Below, one piece after another: positions 14,552 through 23,749 of a stretch of 32,271 nt of DNA (position 1 is its first letter; every line of letters begins with the position of its first letter). Location: assembly GCA_022842065.1 (NCBI GenBank), contig JALHQH010000082.1:1-32271 (forward strand), in the 5' to 3' direction. Made by a program: the position numbers and the translations under genes. The notes beneath the pieces were generated by a model, which worked only from the letters and a program-made list of their open reading frames with translations, was not told the DNA's origin and ran no database searches. The DNA is from Caldilineaceae bacterium. Lineage in GTDB: Bacteria; Chloroflexota; Anaerolineae; Caldilineales; Caldilineaceae.

Positions 14552-17158
14552 ATGGCGAATCGCCACCGCACCCTACTATTTACCATCCTCGCGCTGCTCC
14601 TCTATAGCCTAACCCAGCATGGCACCGATCAAGCGCTGGGTGCGCCATTAGCCCAAGCACCCACGCCACCGCCAACCCTTTTTCTTGACACAGTAACCGC
14701 CGCCGAGGCTACGCTACCAGCGTCGCCAGTCATCCGTCAACGCACAGTGAATATTGATCTAGCCCAATTGCCGGCCAGCGCCGAAAATGTCGGCGCCACC
14801 CAAGCAGGCACGGACGGCAAACGGTTGACCTTGAATTTCTTTACCGATGCCACCTTCACGGCCACGTTGCAACCCGGCGAAACGTTGGTCAACGGCGGCA
14901 GCAGTTGGGTCGGCCATGTCGATGATGCCCCATTAAGTGATGTGGTCATGATCATCCGTGATGACACAGTCACGGCCAACGTAAATACCCCTCAAGGGCT
15001 CTTTGAGCTTCGGGCGTTGGGTAACGGATTACATCAGGTGCGCCAGGTCGATCCGATGCGTTTTCCCTATGGTCACGATGATGGGCTAATCCCGCCACCG
15101 GCCACCGATGCCGATCTGGTCAGCGCTGCAGCCACCACCGACAATGGTTCGCTAGTGGATGTGATGGTGCTCTACGCCCCCAATGCGCGTGTGGCGGCAG
15201 GTGGGCAAGCCGCCATCGAAAATTTGATCAACCTGGCCGTCGCCCAGACCAATCAGATCTACGCCAACAGCCGGATCACCCCCCGGCTGCGCCTCGTCTA
15301 TGTCGGCGAAGTGAACTACAACACAGCAGGCAGCCAGCGCTTTGATCTGGAACGGCTGACTGGGCTCACCGATGGCTACATGGATGAGATCCACGCCTTG
15401 CGCGACCGTTATGGGGCGGATCTGGTTAACCTCTGGGTCGAAGGAGGAGATCTCTGTGGCGTAGGCTGGATGCGGTCGCAGGCTTCATCGGCCTTTAGTG
15501 TCGTCGCCCGTGGCTGTGCTGAAAGTACGACAACCTTCGCCCATGAACTTGGCCATAACTTCGGGGCGCGCCACGATTGGTATGTCGATAGTTACATTGA
15601 CACCCCCACCTACAACAAAGGGTACGTCAACCTGAGCCAGGGCTGGATCAGCGTGATGGCCTACTTCGACCACTGTTATGCTGCCGGGGTCAATTGCCGC
15701 TCGATCCTCTACTTTTCCAATCCCGATGTACTGGTCAATAGCGCGCCGACGGGAGTGCGCGCCGGGACATCGACCGCTTGTCGCGCCGGCAATCTGGGCA
15801 ACCCCGCCTGCGATGCCGAGAATTATCGCATCCATAACGAACGCGCGCTCACCGTCGCCAACTTTCGGCAGGGCTATACCTATGCCGATCTGCTGGTCGA
15901 GCAGCGCGATCTGGCTGATCCGGTGCTGGCGGGGGCTGAAGTAACCTATGAAGTGACGGTCAGCAACATCGGCGCGCAGGCGGCCACCAATGTGATCTTA
16001 ACCGACCACTTGCCCAGCGGCGTCCGTTTTGTACGCGCCACTTTCCCTGGCGGCACCTGCACGGTTAGCAATGGGACTGTTACCTGTCCACTGGGCACGA
16101 TGGGGATACGCAGCAATGTGATGATCACAGTCGTCGTCGCCACTGATATCCAGACGCCGTCACGCCTGACCAATTTAGCCACGGTGGCGACCAGTACACA
16201 GGAAGAGCGCACCACCAACAACAGCGCCACGCAACAAACGCTGGTCCGTTCGCCGAATGGCAATAACACGCTTTTTATCAGCAGTGGGGGCAATTTTGTC
16301 TTGAATAACGTCGCCTACAGTGATGAAGATCTGCTCGCCTACCATTTCTTTACCGGGCGCTGGCAGCTGATCTTTGACGGCTCCGACGTAGGCATCACCA
16401 CCGATGTTGACGCCTTTGCCTGGCGCCCCGATGGCTCGTTGCTGCTTAGCTTTGATATTGCCACCAAGGTGAATGGCGTGGGTACGGTGGATGATTCTGA
16501 CATTGTCCGTTTTGTGCCGACCAGTTTGGGTGCCACCACAGCGGGCAGCTTCAGCCGCCTGTTGACCGGGGCCGGGGTTGATCTGACCACCAATGGCGAG
16601 GATATTGATGCGATTGCGCTGACCCCCGCCGGCGAGTTGGTGATCAGCACCGTGGGGGCCGCCAAGGTTGGACAATTGCGCACCCGCAACAGCGATCTGA
16701 TCGTGTTGCGCAATGGACGCTGGGAACTTTATTTAAGTGGAGTACGCGCCGACTTGACCAGCACCACCGAGGATATCGGTGGGGCCTGGATCGACAAACA
16801 AAGTGGCGAGATCTACCTGGCGACCGCGGGCACTTTTATTGTCCCTGGGGTGACTGGCAAGGTGGGTGAGATCTTTCTCTGTGTGCCGACAGGGCTGGGC
16901 GCAGCCACGAGCTGCACCTATAGCGAGTTCTGGCGCAAAACCGAAGGGGGCGCAACCGGCGTAGAGGTTGATGGCATCGACATTGGTACCCTCCCCAGCG
17001 GTATCACCATTACCGCCGCCGGCCCCAATGATGCCATTGCAACACCCGAAGCAGAGATTAACGAAGAAAGTACCGAAGCAGATTTTGAGGAAGAAGAGAG
17101 CAACGACAGTGAAAAGACGATGTTACAGCCGATTTACCTGCCGCTGATTAGCCGGTAG
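14552..17158 (+). CDS. Secreted metzincin metalloprotease with DUF11 and C-terminal YLPL tail
   Basis: An 868-residue extracellular protein. Residues 5-36 form a signal peptide (RHRTLLFTILALLLYSL, ending near APLAQA). After a propeptide-like region, the reprolysin-type protease domain begins at about 201 (LVDVMVLYAPNARV); its zinc site is HELGHNFGARH (331-341) with the Met-turn SVMAY (367-371), the metzincin layout. Residues 443-566 are a DUF11 (beta-sandwich) domain, DLADPVLAGAEVTYEVTVSN. Residues 570-812 form repeats typical of propeller-like segments (DIDAIALTPAGELVIST and DVDAFAWRPDGSLLLSF are parallel). An acidic linker (about 833-855) leads to the last residues IYLPLISR, a tail often seen on Chloroflexota surface proteins. 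The start at 14552 is preferred to an upstream TTG at 14477 because only the former gives a clean signal peptide. Substrate unknown. Confidence 0.9.
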   Translation: MANRHRTLLFTILALLLYSLTQHGTDQALGAPLAQAPTPPPTLFLDTVTAAEATLPASPVIRQRTVNIDLAQLPASAENVGATQAGTDGKRLTLNFFTDATFTATLQPGETLVNGGSSWVGHVDDAPLSDVVMIIRDDTVTANVNTPQGLFELRALGNGLHQVRQVDPMRFPYGHDDGLIPPPATDADLVSAAATTDNGSLVDVMVLYAPNARVAAGGQAAIENLINLAVAQTNQIYANSRITPRLRLVYVGEVNYNTAGSQRFDLERLTGLTDGYMDEIHALRDRYGADLVNLWVEGGDLCGVGWMRSQASSAFSVVARGCAESTTTFAHELGHNFGARHDWYVDSYIDTPTYNKGYVNLSQGWISVMAYFDHCYAAGVNCRSILYFSNPDVLVNSAPTGVRAGTSTACRAGNLGNPACDAENYRIHNERALTVANFRQGYTYADLLVEQRDLADPVLAGAEVTYEVTVSNIGAQAATNVILTDHLPSGVRFVRATFPGGTCTVSNGTVTCPLGTMGIRSNVMITVVVATDIQTPSRLTNLATVATSTQEERTTNNSATQQTLVRSPNGNNTLFISSGGNFVLNNVAYSDEDLLAYHFFTGRWQLIFDGSDVGITTDVDAFAWRPDGSLLLSFDIATKVNGVGTVDDSDIVRFVPTSLGATTAGSFSRLLTGAGVDLTTNGEDIDAIALTPAGELVISTVGAAKVGQLRTRNSDLIVLRNGRWELYLSGVRADLTSTTEDIGGAWIDKQSGEIYLATAGTFIVPGVTGKVGEIFLCVPTGLGAATSCTYSEFWRKTEGGATGVEVDGIDIGTLPSGITITAAGPNDAIATPEAEINEESTEADFEEEESNDSEKTMLQPIYLPLISR

Positions 17159-17236
17159 GCTGAGCGGGCGCATTTAGGGCGATGAGAAAATATTCGGTAT
17201 GCGTTGACCGCCCGGCGATGAATCGCCCAGCCAGTA

Positions 17237-17296
17237 AACAGCGCCCGCTGAAGCGGGCTTTCACAGCGGTATAAGCCCGCTTCAGCGGGCGCTGTT
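17237..17296. terminator. Hairpin with 24-bp perfect arms between convergent genes
   Basis: Arms at 17237-17260 and 17273-17296 are exact complements over 24 bp around a 12-base loop. Each arm contains its own smaller palindrome (CCCGCTGAAGCGGG), so cruciform or alternative folds are possible. It lies between the stops of the metalloprotease and leuS genes, which converge, and is well placed to end both transcripts, although no T-run follows. CCCGCTTCAGCGGG is a REP-like word common in several bacterial phyla. Confidence 0.75.
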
Positions 17297-17370
17297 ACTA
17301 GCCAGGCGGCTTTAGCCCCTGGCGATCTCGGTACGCCGAACTATTTTCTTAACGCCCACCAATGCACGCC

Positions 17371-19884
17371 CTACCCAATCACCACATTTACCAACTTATC
17401 CGGCACGACAATCACTTTGCGCACCTGTTTGCCCTCCAGCCACTTCTGCACCCCTTCCAGTTGTAACGCTTCACGTTCGAGCGTCTCCTGGGCGGTGCCG
17501 GGTGCAACGACCAATTTGTCACGCACCTTGCCATTGATCTGCACGACCACCGTAATCTCTTCCTCAATCGTAAGCGCGGGATCACCTTGCGGCCAGCTTT
17601 GCAGGTGAACCGAGGTGACCGGTTTGCCTGCTGCCGCCGCCAGGAATTGCCACAGCTCCTCGCTGATATGCGGGAAGATCGGGGCCATCAACAGGGTGAG
17701 CGTGTGCAGGCTCTCGCGCCAGATCGGGCTGCCGACGACCGCGGTCTCGCGGGCGCGCATCAACGTGTTATTCAGCTCCATCATCGCGGCAATCGCGGTG
17801 TTGAAGCGGAAGTTGGCCAGATCATCGTTCACCTTGAGCATGGTCTGGTGCAATTTGCGCGTCAGGTTGCGCACCTCGTCGGCACTCGGTTCGGCGGCAA
17901 CCAGGGCGGCAGCCGGCTCGTCAGTCACCACGGTCCAAACACGGTTGAGGAAGCGGTGGATCCCTTCAATCGCCTTGGGATCCCACGGGCCACCCAGATC
18001 CCACGGGCCGATAAACATCAGGTAGCCACGCACGGTGTCGGCACCATACCGATCGACATAGTCGTCGGGGTCCACCACGTTGCCGCGGCTCTTGGACATC
18101 TTCTCGCCATCCGGTCCCAAGATCATGCCCTGGTTGAAGAGGCGCACCATCGGTTCGTCAAAATTGACCACGCCGACATCACGCAGCGCCTTGGTGAAGA
18201 AGCGGGTATAGAGCAGGTGCATCGTCGCATGTTCAATGCCGCCGGTGTACTGGTCAACCGGCAGCCAGTAGTTACCCTTGATCGGGTCCCACGGCATATC
18301 CTCGGCACTGATGGGCTCACCCTTTTTCCAGTAGGGATGGACATAGGCATATTGATACCAGCTGGAACACATAAAGGTGTCCATCGTGTCAGTCTCGCGC
18401 TCGGCATCGCCACCACATTGTGGGCACTGCACATAGCGAAAACCTTCATGATAGCGCAGCGGGCTTTCCCCGGTGGGCTTGAATTCCGCATCGTCGGGCA
18501 GGACAACGGGCAGATCTTCATAGGGTACCGGCACCGTGCCACACTTGTCACAGAAGAGCATGGGAATCGGCGTCCCCCACATGCGTTGGCGGCTGATCAG
18601 CCAATCGCGCAGGCGGAAGTTGACTGCGCCCTTGCCCTTGCCGCTCTCCTCCAGCCATTTCACCGTTGTTTTGACACTCTCGCCTTCGCCCTTGCCGGCC
18701 GGAATCCCATCAATCGGGCCAGAGTTGACCATCGTCCCCGCGCCCGCCCAGGCTTCGGCCAATTCATCCCCACTGGTGATCTCACTGCCGGTCGGCTGGA
18801 CCACCAGTTGGATCGGCAGGTTGAACTTTTTGGCAAACTCGAAGTCGCGTTGGTCATGGCCAGGCACCGCCATAATCGCGCCGGTGCCATAGCCCATCAT
18901 CACATAGTCGGCAATCCAGATCGGAATTTGCGCCCCGTTAACCGGGTTGATCGCATAGCCGCCGGTGAAGACGCCACTCTTCTCCTTGTCAGCCGCACCG
19001 CGCGCCACTTCGTCTAGACGCGAAGCCTGCGCTTGATAGGCTTCGACTGCGGCGCTCTGCTCGGCGCTGGTTACCTTGCTCACCAAGCCATGTTCAGGGG
19101 CGAGGACCATAAAGGTCGCGCCCCAGAGCGTGTCGGGCCGCGTGGTGAAGATCTCGATGGGGTCGCCGCCCTCGGTGTGGAAGGTCACTTCCGCGCCGTC
19201 ACTGCGCCCGATCCAGTTGGTCTGCATCGTCTTGACTCGCTCCGGCCACTCGATCTTTTCCATGTCATCGAGCAACTCCTGCGCGTAGTTCGTAATGCGG
19301 AACTTCCACTGGTTCAGCTCTTTTTTGACGACCTGGGTGTCACAGCGTTCACAGCGGCGATCTTCACCCCAGACCTGTTCGCGGGCCAGCGTCGTGTTGC
19401 AACTGGGACACCAGTCCACCGGCGCAAATTCGCGGTAGGCCAGCCCGGCATCATAGAACTTGCGGAAGAACCACTGTGACCACTTGTAATAATCGGGGTC
19501 ACAGGTAACCGCCTCGCGATCCCAGGCCCACATCGCACCCATGCGCTTCATCTGGATGCGCATCTTGGCGATGTTGGCATAGGTCCAGATATTGGGGTGG
19601 ATGTTGTTCTTGATCGCCGCATTCTCTGCCGGCAGCCCAAAAGCGTCAAAGCCGGGCGGAAAGAAGACATTGTAGCCATTCATGCGCCGCCAGCGCGCCG
19701 CGGTATCGCTGGGGGTCATCGCGTACCAGTGGCCCACATGCAGATTGCCGGAGGGGTAGGGCAACATCGTCAGCGCATACCACTTGGGTTTCGAATCGTC
19801 TTCGACCGTGTCATAGAGGCCATCACTGGCCCAAGTGCTTTGCCATTTTGGTTCAATTGTTTTTGGATCGTAGCGTTCAGCCAT
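17371..19884 (-). CDS. leuS: Leucyl-tRNA synthetase, zinc-containing type
   Basis: An 837-residue LeuRS that attaches leucine to tRNA-Leu. Class I signatures are HVGH (49-52, in PYPSGNLHVGH) and KMSKS (595-599). The CP1 editing domain is present, with TTRPDTLWGATF and [17 protein letters not shown], including the aspartates needed to clear mischarged tRNA. A zinc ribbon is formed by Cys159, Cys162, Cys178 and Cys181, and a second CxxC pair set (CDKCG, CPQCGG) lies near the catalytic insert. Between NQGMILGPDG and KMSKS there is no leucine-specific insertion. The C-terminal domain ends VRKVIVVPDKLVNVVIG. Start at 19884 has AAAGGA upstream. A second, very different LeuRS gene lies directly upstream on the same strand, 222 bases away. 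This copy looks like the lineage's usual enzyme, but that is a guess. Confidence 0.96.
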   Translation of the reverse strand: MAERYDPKTIEPKWQSTWASDGLYDTVEDDSKPKWYALTMLPYPSGNLHVGHWYAMTPSDTAARWRRMNGYNVFFPPGFDAFGLPAENAAIKNNIHPNIWTYANIAKMRIQMKRMGAMWAWDREAVTCDPDYYKWSQWFFRKFYDAGLAYREFAPVDWCPSCNTTLAREQVWGEDRRCERCDTQVVKKELNQWKFRITNYAQELLDDMEKIEWPERVKTMQTNWIGRSDGAEVTFHTEGGDPIEIFTTRPDTLWGATFMVLAPEHGLVSKVTSAEQSAAVEAYQAQASRLDEVARGAADKEKSGVFTGGYAINPVNGAQIPIWIADYVMMGYGTGAIMAVPGHDQRDFEFAKKFNLPIQLVVQPTGSEITSGDELAEAWAGAGTMVNSGPIDGIPAGKGEGESVKTTVKWLEESGKGKGAVNFRLRDWLISRQRMWGTPIPMLFCDKCGTVPVPYEDLPVVLPDDAEFKPTGESPLRYHEGFRYVQCPQCGGDAERETDTMDTFMCSSWYQYAYVHPYWKKGEPISAEDMPWDPIKGNYWLPVDQYTGGIEHATMHLLYTRFFTKALRDVGVVNFDEPMVRLFNQGMILGPDGEKMSKSRGNVVDPDDYVDRYGADTVRGYLMFIGPWDLGGPWDPKAIEGIHRFLNRVWTVVTDEPAAALVAAEPSADEVRNLTRKLHQTMLKVNDDLANFRFNTAIAAMMELNNTLMRARETAVVGSPIWRESLHTLTLLMAPIFPHISEELWQFLAAAAGKPVTSVHLQSWPQGDPALTIEEEITVVVQINGKVRDKLVVAPGTAQETLEREALQLEGVQKWLEGKQVRKVIVVPDKLVNVVIG

Positions 19885-19990
19885 ATGAAATATAAATTCC
19901 TTTAGTCGAGGCTTTCGTAAAAATTACTGCTATCGTACACGCTTCCCTAGGCGATGTCAATCTGGCGTGTCTACTTCTGTTTTTGCTCGT

Positions 19991-20099
19991 AACCACGCTC
20001 GGCGTGGTTATGCCATTAGGACGCTCTGCGTCCCTGGTAGACGCAGAGCGTCCTAACCTCGTGCCGCCGGCGAGAGCCGCCGGGCGCGGCGGCACGAGG
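19991..20099. repeat. Three stacked hairpins between the two leuS genes
   Basis: Three inverted repeats follow one another: 19991-20009 (AACCACGC/GCGTGGTT), 20016-20056 (17-bp arms around a 7-base loop, with TAGGACGCTCTGCGTC on the left) and 20057-20099 (13-bp arms CCTCGTGCCGCCG/CGGCGGCACGAGG). They begin 8 bases beyond the stop of the upstream leuS and end about 107 bases before the next start. They could end or process the transcript between the two genes. No T-box signature was found here. Confidence 0.88.
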
Positions 20100-20106
20100 C
20101 AACGCT

Positions 20107-22674
20107 CTAAACAATCACATTGACCATACGCCCCGGCACAATGATCACTCGTTTTACGGGTTTGCCATCGATGTGACGCAGGATCACCGCATCGGCCAAG
20201 GCGGTCTGCTCCAGGGTTGGATTGTCGGCGTCCGTCTCGACGGTAATGACCGAACGCAGCCGCCCATTGATCTGGACGGGGATCTCGATCGTCTCGCCGA
20301 CCGTCAAGGCCGGGTCATAGGTAGGCCAAGTGGCGCGGGCGATAAAGTCCGGTTCGCCTAGCCGCTGCCAGAGCTCTTCGGCAATGTGCGGCGCAAAGGG
20401 GCCGACCAGGCGCAGAAAGTCCTTGACAATCGGCAGGGGCAAGGTTTCACTGCGACCGGCCGCATTCAGAAATTCCATCATCCGGCTGACGGCGGTGTTG
20501 AGTTTGTCAATTGACTCGACGCTCTCACTTACGCCCTGGATCGTTTTATGCAACAAGCGGTGCAGGTCGGGCGCACTTTCAGCGGGCGCATCGACCAGTC
20601 GCTTGTCGAGTTCACCACTTCGCTCGTCAACGATCAAGCGCCAGAGGCGAAATAGGAAGCGCGACGAACCCTCCATGCCATCCATATTCCAGGGCGCGCT
20701 GGCACTGACTGGCCCCATAAACAATTCATAGAGGCGCAAGGTGTCGCCACCAAATTCAGCGACCACTTCGTCCAGCCCAAAGACATTCAGCTTGGATTTG
20801 GACATCTTTTCCAGTTGCACCTGGACCGGTTTCCCGGTTGCTGCCGTGACCCACGCATCGCCCTGTTGCGTCACTTGCTCACGGCGGTAATATTTACCAT
20901 CCTGATCCTGATAGGAGTAAGCCTGGATCAACCCTTGATTGAAGAGCTTTTGGAAGGGCTCTTTCGTCGAGACCAGCCCACAGTCGTAGAGCACCTTGTG
21001 CCAGAAACGGGCGTAGAGCAGGTGCAAAACGGCGTGTTCCACCCCGCCGATGTAGAGATCAACCGGCATCCAATAAGCTTCTTCCGTCGGCGACCAGGCT
21101 TGCTGATCATTATGCGGGTCGATAAAGCGCAGATAGTACCAGCACGAGCCCGCCCACTGCGGCATGGTATTGGTCTCACGCACGCCGGTGCGCCCATCCG
21201 GCAAGGTGACCATCAGCCACTCATCGCCGGCGCGCGCCAGCGGGTTGACCAGTTCGGCGGTGCCGGCCTTGCGCTGCGCATCGGCAATCGCAGGCAGCGT
21301 TACCGGCAGTTGATCAGCGGGCACAGCGACAATCGAGCCATCCTCCACCAGCACCACCGGGAAGGGTTCACCCCAGTAACGTTGGCGTGAGAAGAGCCAG
21401 TCGCGCAGGCGATATTGGACCTCACGCACGCCATGGCCTTGGGCTGCCAACCAGTCGAGCATCTTCGCTTTGGCCGCCGTGACGATCATCCCGTTCAAAA
21501 AGCTGCTATTGACCAGCCGCCCATCCCCGGTGTATGCGGCATCGGTAATTGGTGGTTGGGCAGTCGCGTCCGGAGCGCGCACCACTTCGACAATCGGCAA
21601 ACCGAATTGGCGGGCAAATTCATGGTCGCGCTCGTCGTGCGCGGGCACCGCCATAATTGCGCCGGTGCCATAACTCGCCAAGACATAGTCGGCCACCCAG
21701 ATCGGGATCGGCTGGCCGTTGGCCGGGTTGATCGCATAAGCCCCGGTGAAGACGCCACTTTTCTCACGCACATCGGCAATGCGCTGCCGCTCTGATTTCT
21801 GTTTGGCTGTTTTGACATAGTCTTCGACCATGTCGCGCTGTTCCGCTGTCGTCACCAAATCAACCAGCGTATGTTCTGGGGCCAATACGCAGTAGGTCGC
21901 GCCGAAGAGCGTATCCGGCCGTGTGGTAAAGACGGTAAAGGTCTGGTCGCTGCCCTGCACGGGAAAGGTAATCAACGCGCCTTCCGAGCGGCCAATCCAG
22001 TTGCGCTGCATCTCTTTCAGGCTCTCCGGCCAATCCAAAGCATCCAGATCGGCCAGCAACCGCTCGGCATAGGCGGTAATCTTGAGCATCCACTGGCGCA
22101 TGGAGCGGCGTTCGACGGGGTCGCCGGTCTCGATATATTTGCCATCCTGGACCTCTTCGTTGGAGAGCACGGTACCCAACGCTGGGCACCAATTCACCGG
22201 CACTTCGGCGACATAGGCCAGCCCTTTTTCAAAGAGCTTGAGAAAGATCCACTGGGTCCAGCGGTAATAGGCAGGCGACGAAGAATCGATCTCGCGATCC
22301 CAATCATAGGAGAGCCCCAGCCGCTGCAACTGGCGGCGAAAGGTGGCAATGTTGCGCTGCGTAATCACCGCGGGATGAACCCCGGCCCGATCGGCGGCCC
22401 GTTCGGCAGGCAGGCCAAAGGCATCCCACCCCATTGGGTGCAACACGTTGTAGCCTTGCATGCGCCGCACGCGTGCGATCACATCAGAGGCCGTATACCC
22501 CTTGGGGTGGCCGACGTGCAGACCGTCGCCAGAGGGATAAGGGAACATGTCGAGCACATAAAATTTGGGCTTGTTGCCCAATTCATCACCAGCCGGCGTG
22601 CGAAAGACCGCGTGATCGGCCCAGGCTTGTTGCCACTTGGCCTCAATGGTTTGTGGATCATAAGTGTGAGACAT
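20107..22674 (-). CDS. leuS: Leucyl-tRNA synthetase, second type lacking zinc ribbon
   Basis: An 855-residue LeuRS, complete and clearly divergent from its neighbour. HVGH is at 53-56 ([12 protein letters not shown]) and KMSKS at 623-627. The editing domain is intact by eye: [14 protein letters not shown] and [17 protein letters not shown]. The zinc ribbon of the other copy is lost ([15 protein letters not shown], one cysteine only), and an insertion of about 30 residues ([17 protein letters not shown] onward) stands just before KMSKS, as in LeuRS of Planctomycetes- or Bacteroidetes-like type. The start has GAGG eight bases upstream. It precedes the other leuS on the same strand, with a hairpin cluster between. 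Both catalytic and editing residues look functional, so it is not an obvious pseudogene; it may be a transferred or resistance copy. Confidence 0.95.
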   Translation of the reverse strand: MSHTYDPQTIEAKWQQAWADHAVFRTPAGDELGNKPKFYVLDMFPYPSGDGLHVGHPKGYTASDVIARVRRMQGYNVLHPMGWDAFGLPAERAADRAGVHPAVITQRNIATFRRQLQRLGLSYDWDREIDSSSPAYYRWTQWIFLKLFEKGLAYVAEVPVNWCPALGTVLSNEEVQDGKYIETGDPVERRSMRQWMLKITAYAERLLADLDALDWPESLKEMQRNWIGRSEGALITFPVQGSDQTFTVFTTRPDTLFGATYCVLAPEHTLVDLVTTAEQRDMVEDYVKTAKQKSERQRIADVREKSGVFTGAYAINPANGQPIPIWVADYVLASYGTGAIMAVPAHDERDHEFARQFGLPIVEVVRAPDATAQPPITDAAYTGDGRLVNSSFLNGMIVTAAKAKMLDWLAAQGHGVREVQYRLRDWLFSRQRYWGEPFPVVLVEDGSIVAVPADQLPVTLPAIADAQRKAGTAELVNPLARAGDEWLMVTLPDGRTGVRETNTMPQWAGSCWYYLRFIDPHNDQQAWSPTEEAYWMPVDLYIGGVEHAVLHLLYARFWHKVLYDCGLVSTKEPFQKLFNQGLIQAYSYQDQDGKYYRREQVTQQGDAWVTAATGKPVQVQLEKMSKSKLNVFGLDEVVAEFGGDTLRLYELFMGPVSASAPWNMDGMEGSSRFLFRLWRLIVDERSGELDKRLVDAPAESAPDLHRLLHKTIQGVSESVESIDKLNTAVSRMMEFLNAAGRSETLPLPIVKDFLRLVGPFAPHIAEELWQRLGEPDFIARATWPTYDPALTVGETIEIPVQINGRLRSVITVETDADNPTLEQTALADAVILRHIDGKPVKRVIIVPGRMVNVIV

Positions 22675-22689
22675 GGTGGTATCCTCGCA

Positions 22690-22795
22690 TTAGTGACAAG
22701 ATGAAGGGATGACAGGATGACAGGATGAAGGGATGGCAAGATCAGAAACAATTTCTGCTTGTCATCTTGTCGTACTGCCATCTTATCCATCGAAA
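22690..22795. repeat. Octamer array with inverted arm upstream of leuS (GATGACAG words)
   Basis: From about 22699 the plus strand reads the octamers GATGAAGG, GATGACAG, GATGACAG, GATGAAGG, GATGGCAA. An inverted set (TCATCTTGTC, TGCCATCTTATCC) follows at 22760-22790, with CAGAAACAATTTCTG at the turn. It lies 16 bases upstream of the zinc-lacking leuS start, so it would be in or next to the mRNA leader. The rest of the 313-base gap up to the PIN toxin stop holds only the small ORF at 22870-22965 and a GCCCGCG/CGCGGGC hairpin at 22846-22870. Confidence 0.85.
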
Positions 22796-22869
22796 ATCCG
22801 AATGGACAGTAGCCAATAAAGTTGTTGAATCAGTTGGAGTTTTCGGCCCGCGTGGTAGAAGAACGCGGG

Positions 22870-22965
22870 CTATCTAAGCGCGAGGAGACCGCCGACGGTG
22901 GTGCCGGTGATCAAGGAGCAGATAGTGATAGCCGTAGCCGGCTTGTGAACAGAATTTTGCCTCAT
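22870..22965 (-). CDS. Possible 31-residue single-pass membrane peptide
   Basis: An ATG frame of 31 codons begins 22 bases after the PIN toxin stop. It encodes a short basic N-terminus followed by the hydrophobic run ITICSLITGTTVGGLLAL and a final Arg. A GC-rich hairpin (22846-22870) overlaps its stop codon. There is no convincing ribosome-binding site, and frames of this length arise by chance, so this is offered only because the hydrophobic profile and location are suggestive. It could also be the remnant of a decayed membrane-protein gene. Confidence 0.22.
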   Translation of the reverse strand: MRQNSVHKPATAITICSLITGTTVGGLLALR

Positions 22966-22987
22966 GGTTTTATGATATCACAGCTTG

Positions 22988-23749
22988 TCAAGGGGCATAT
23001 AATTGCTTGCCAAGTAGCGCGCAGATTGGCTCAAAATGGCGTAGATTGGTGGTGTAAATTGCGGCCTCGCTAGGGGCCTCCAATGCAATCACTAAATCAC
23101 CGAGATACCATGTGCAGCTGCGACCACGTGCAACATCGGGGTCTTCCAGCAGCAAGGTACAGAGTTCAGCCATGCGCGCCAACGAGCGATCGGCATGCGC
23201 GCTGAGACCAGCGGCCAAAATCTCGATTTCCGCCTTATGGTGGGTTAGGAACCTTGCCAACTCACACTCTTTCACCCGGCGTACACACTGTGTGCGCAGT
23301 TGACAATGTTCCCCACTGAGGAGCGGACGTTCCTTAGCCAAGCCACAATCAGTATGGTCAATGAACTCATCAATGCCAACCATAAACCGGTTGACGAGAC
23401 CGTACTGCAGATAGATCCGCAATTTTGCCAGAATCATCTCCCGATCATAGATACCTGACCGGTGTAGTGCCGCCCACAGCAGTAAACACCGACTGGCGGA
23501 CCGTTGATTAAAGAGATTGGCGATGCGCGTTTCGACATCATAGAGTTGCGCTGCGGCACAGACTAATCGATACAAGAGTGCGGCATCGGCGACCAAGGTC
23601 CGCAAATACTCACCCAGAACATAGGCCGAGGTCACCAGCTCTTTACCACGACAGGCTTCGGCGATTTCTCGCTGGCGTTCATGGGTTGCGGTGATGCGTT
23701 CGATTTGAATGGTCGTATCTAAGAAGAGTTTGGTTGGTACACGCATCAA
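22988..23749 (-). CDS. PIN-domain toxin with large internal insertion
   Basis: A 253-residue protein, about twice the length of a VapC toxin. The N-terminus KLFLDTTIQIER (Asp11) and TSAYVLGEYLR (Glu47) are the first PIN strands; the C-terminus WYLGDLVIALEAP (Asp218) and IYTTNLRHFEPICALLGKQL (Asn235, as in the TxN variant of VapC) complete the fold. Between them, at about 55-210, lies a mostly helical insertion that I do not recognise, containing several Cys and His residues. PIN toxins are metal-dependent ribonucleases. The start overlaps the stop of the Phd-like gene by ATGA, the standard antitoxin-toxin coupling. The insertion could mediate contact with the equally enlarged antitoxin; that is inference. 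Confidence 0.78.
   Translation of the reverse strand: MMRVPTKLFLDTTIQIERITATHERQREIAEACRGKELVTSAYVLGEYLRTLVADAALLYRLVCAAAQLYDVETRIANLFNQRSASRCLLLWAALHRSGIYDREMILAKLRIYLQYGLVNRFMVGIDEFIDHTDCGLAKERPLLSGEHCQLRTQCVRRVKECELARFLTHHKAEIEILAAGLSAHADRSLARMAELCTLLLEDPDVARGRSCTWYLGDLVIALEAPSEAAIYTTNLRHFEPICALLGKQLYAP

Noticed and set aside
17587..19017. 476-codon plus-strand open frame opposite leuS
   Set aside because: Antisense shadow caused by codon bias in a G+C-rich gene; histidine- and arginine-rich translation without family features. The same holds for the frame at 21871-22704.
17371..22674. The double leuS as a pseudogene or frameshifted duplicate
   Set aside because: Both frames are full length with intact HIGH, KMSKS and editing motifs and are too different to be an assembly duplication.
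22675..22869. T-box or other amino-acid-responsive leader before leuS
   Set aside because: No TGGNACCGCG-like antiterminator motif or specifier-loop layout was seen on the minus strand, nor in the gap before the second leuS.
22822..23073. 83-codon plus-strand frame overlapping the PIN toxin 3' end
   Set aside because: Low-complexity translation, TTG start, no ribosome-binding site, and it overlaps a supported gene on the other strand.
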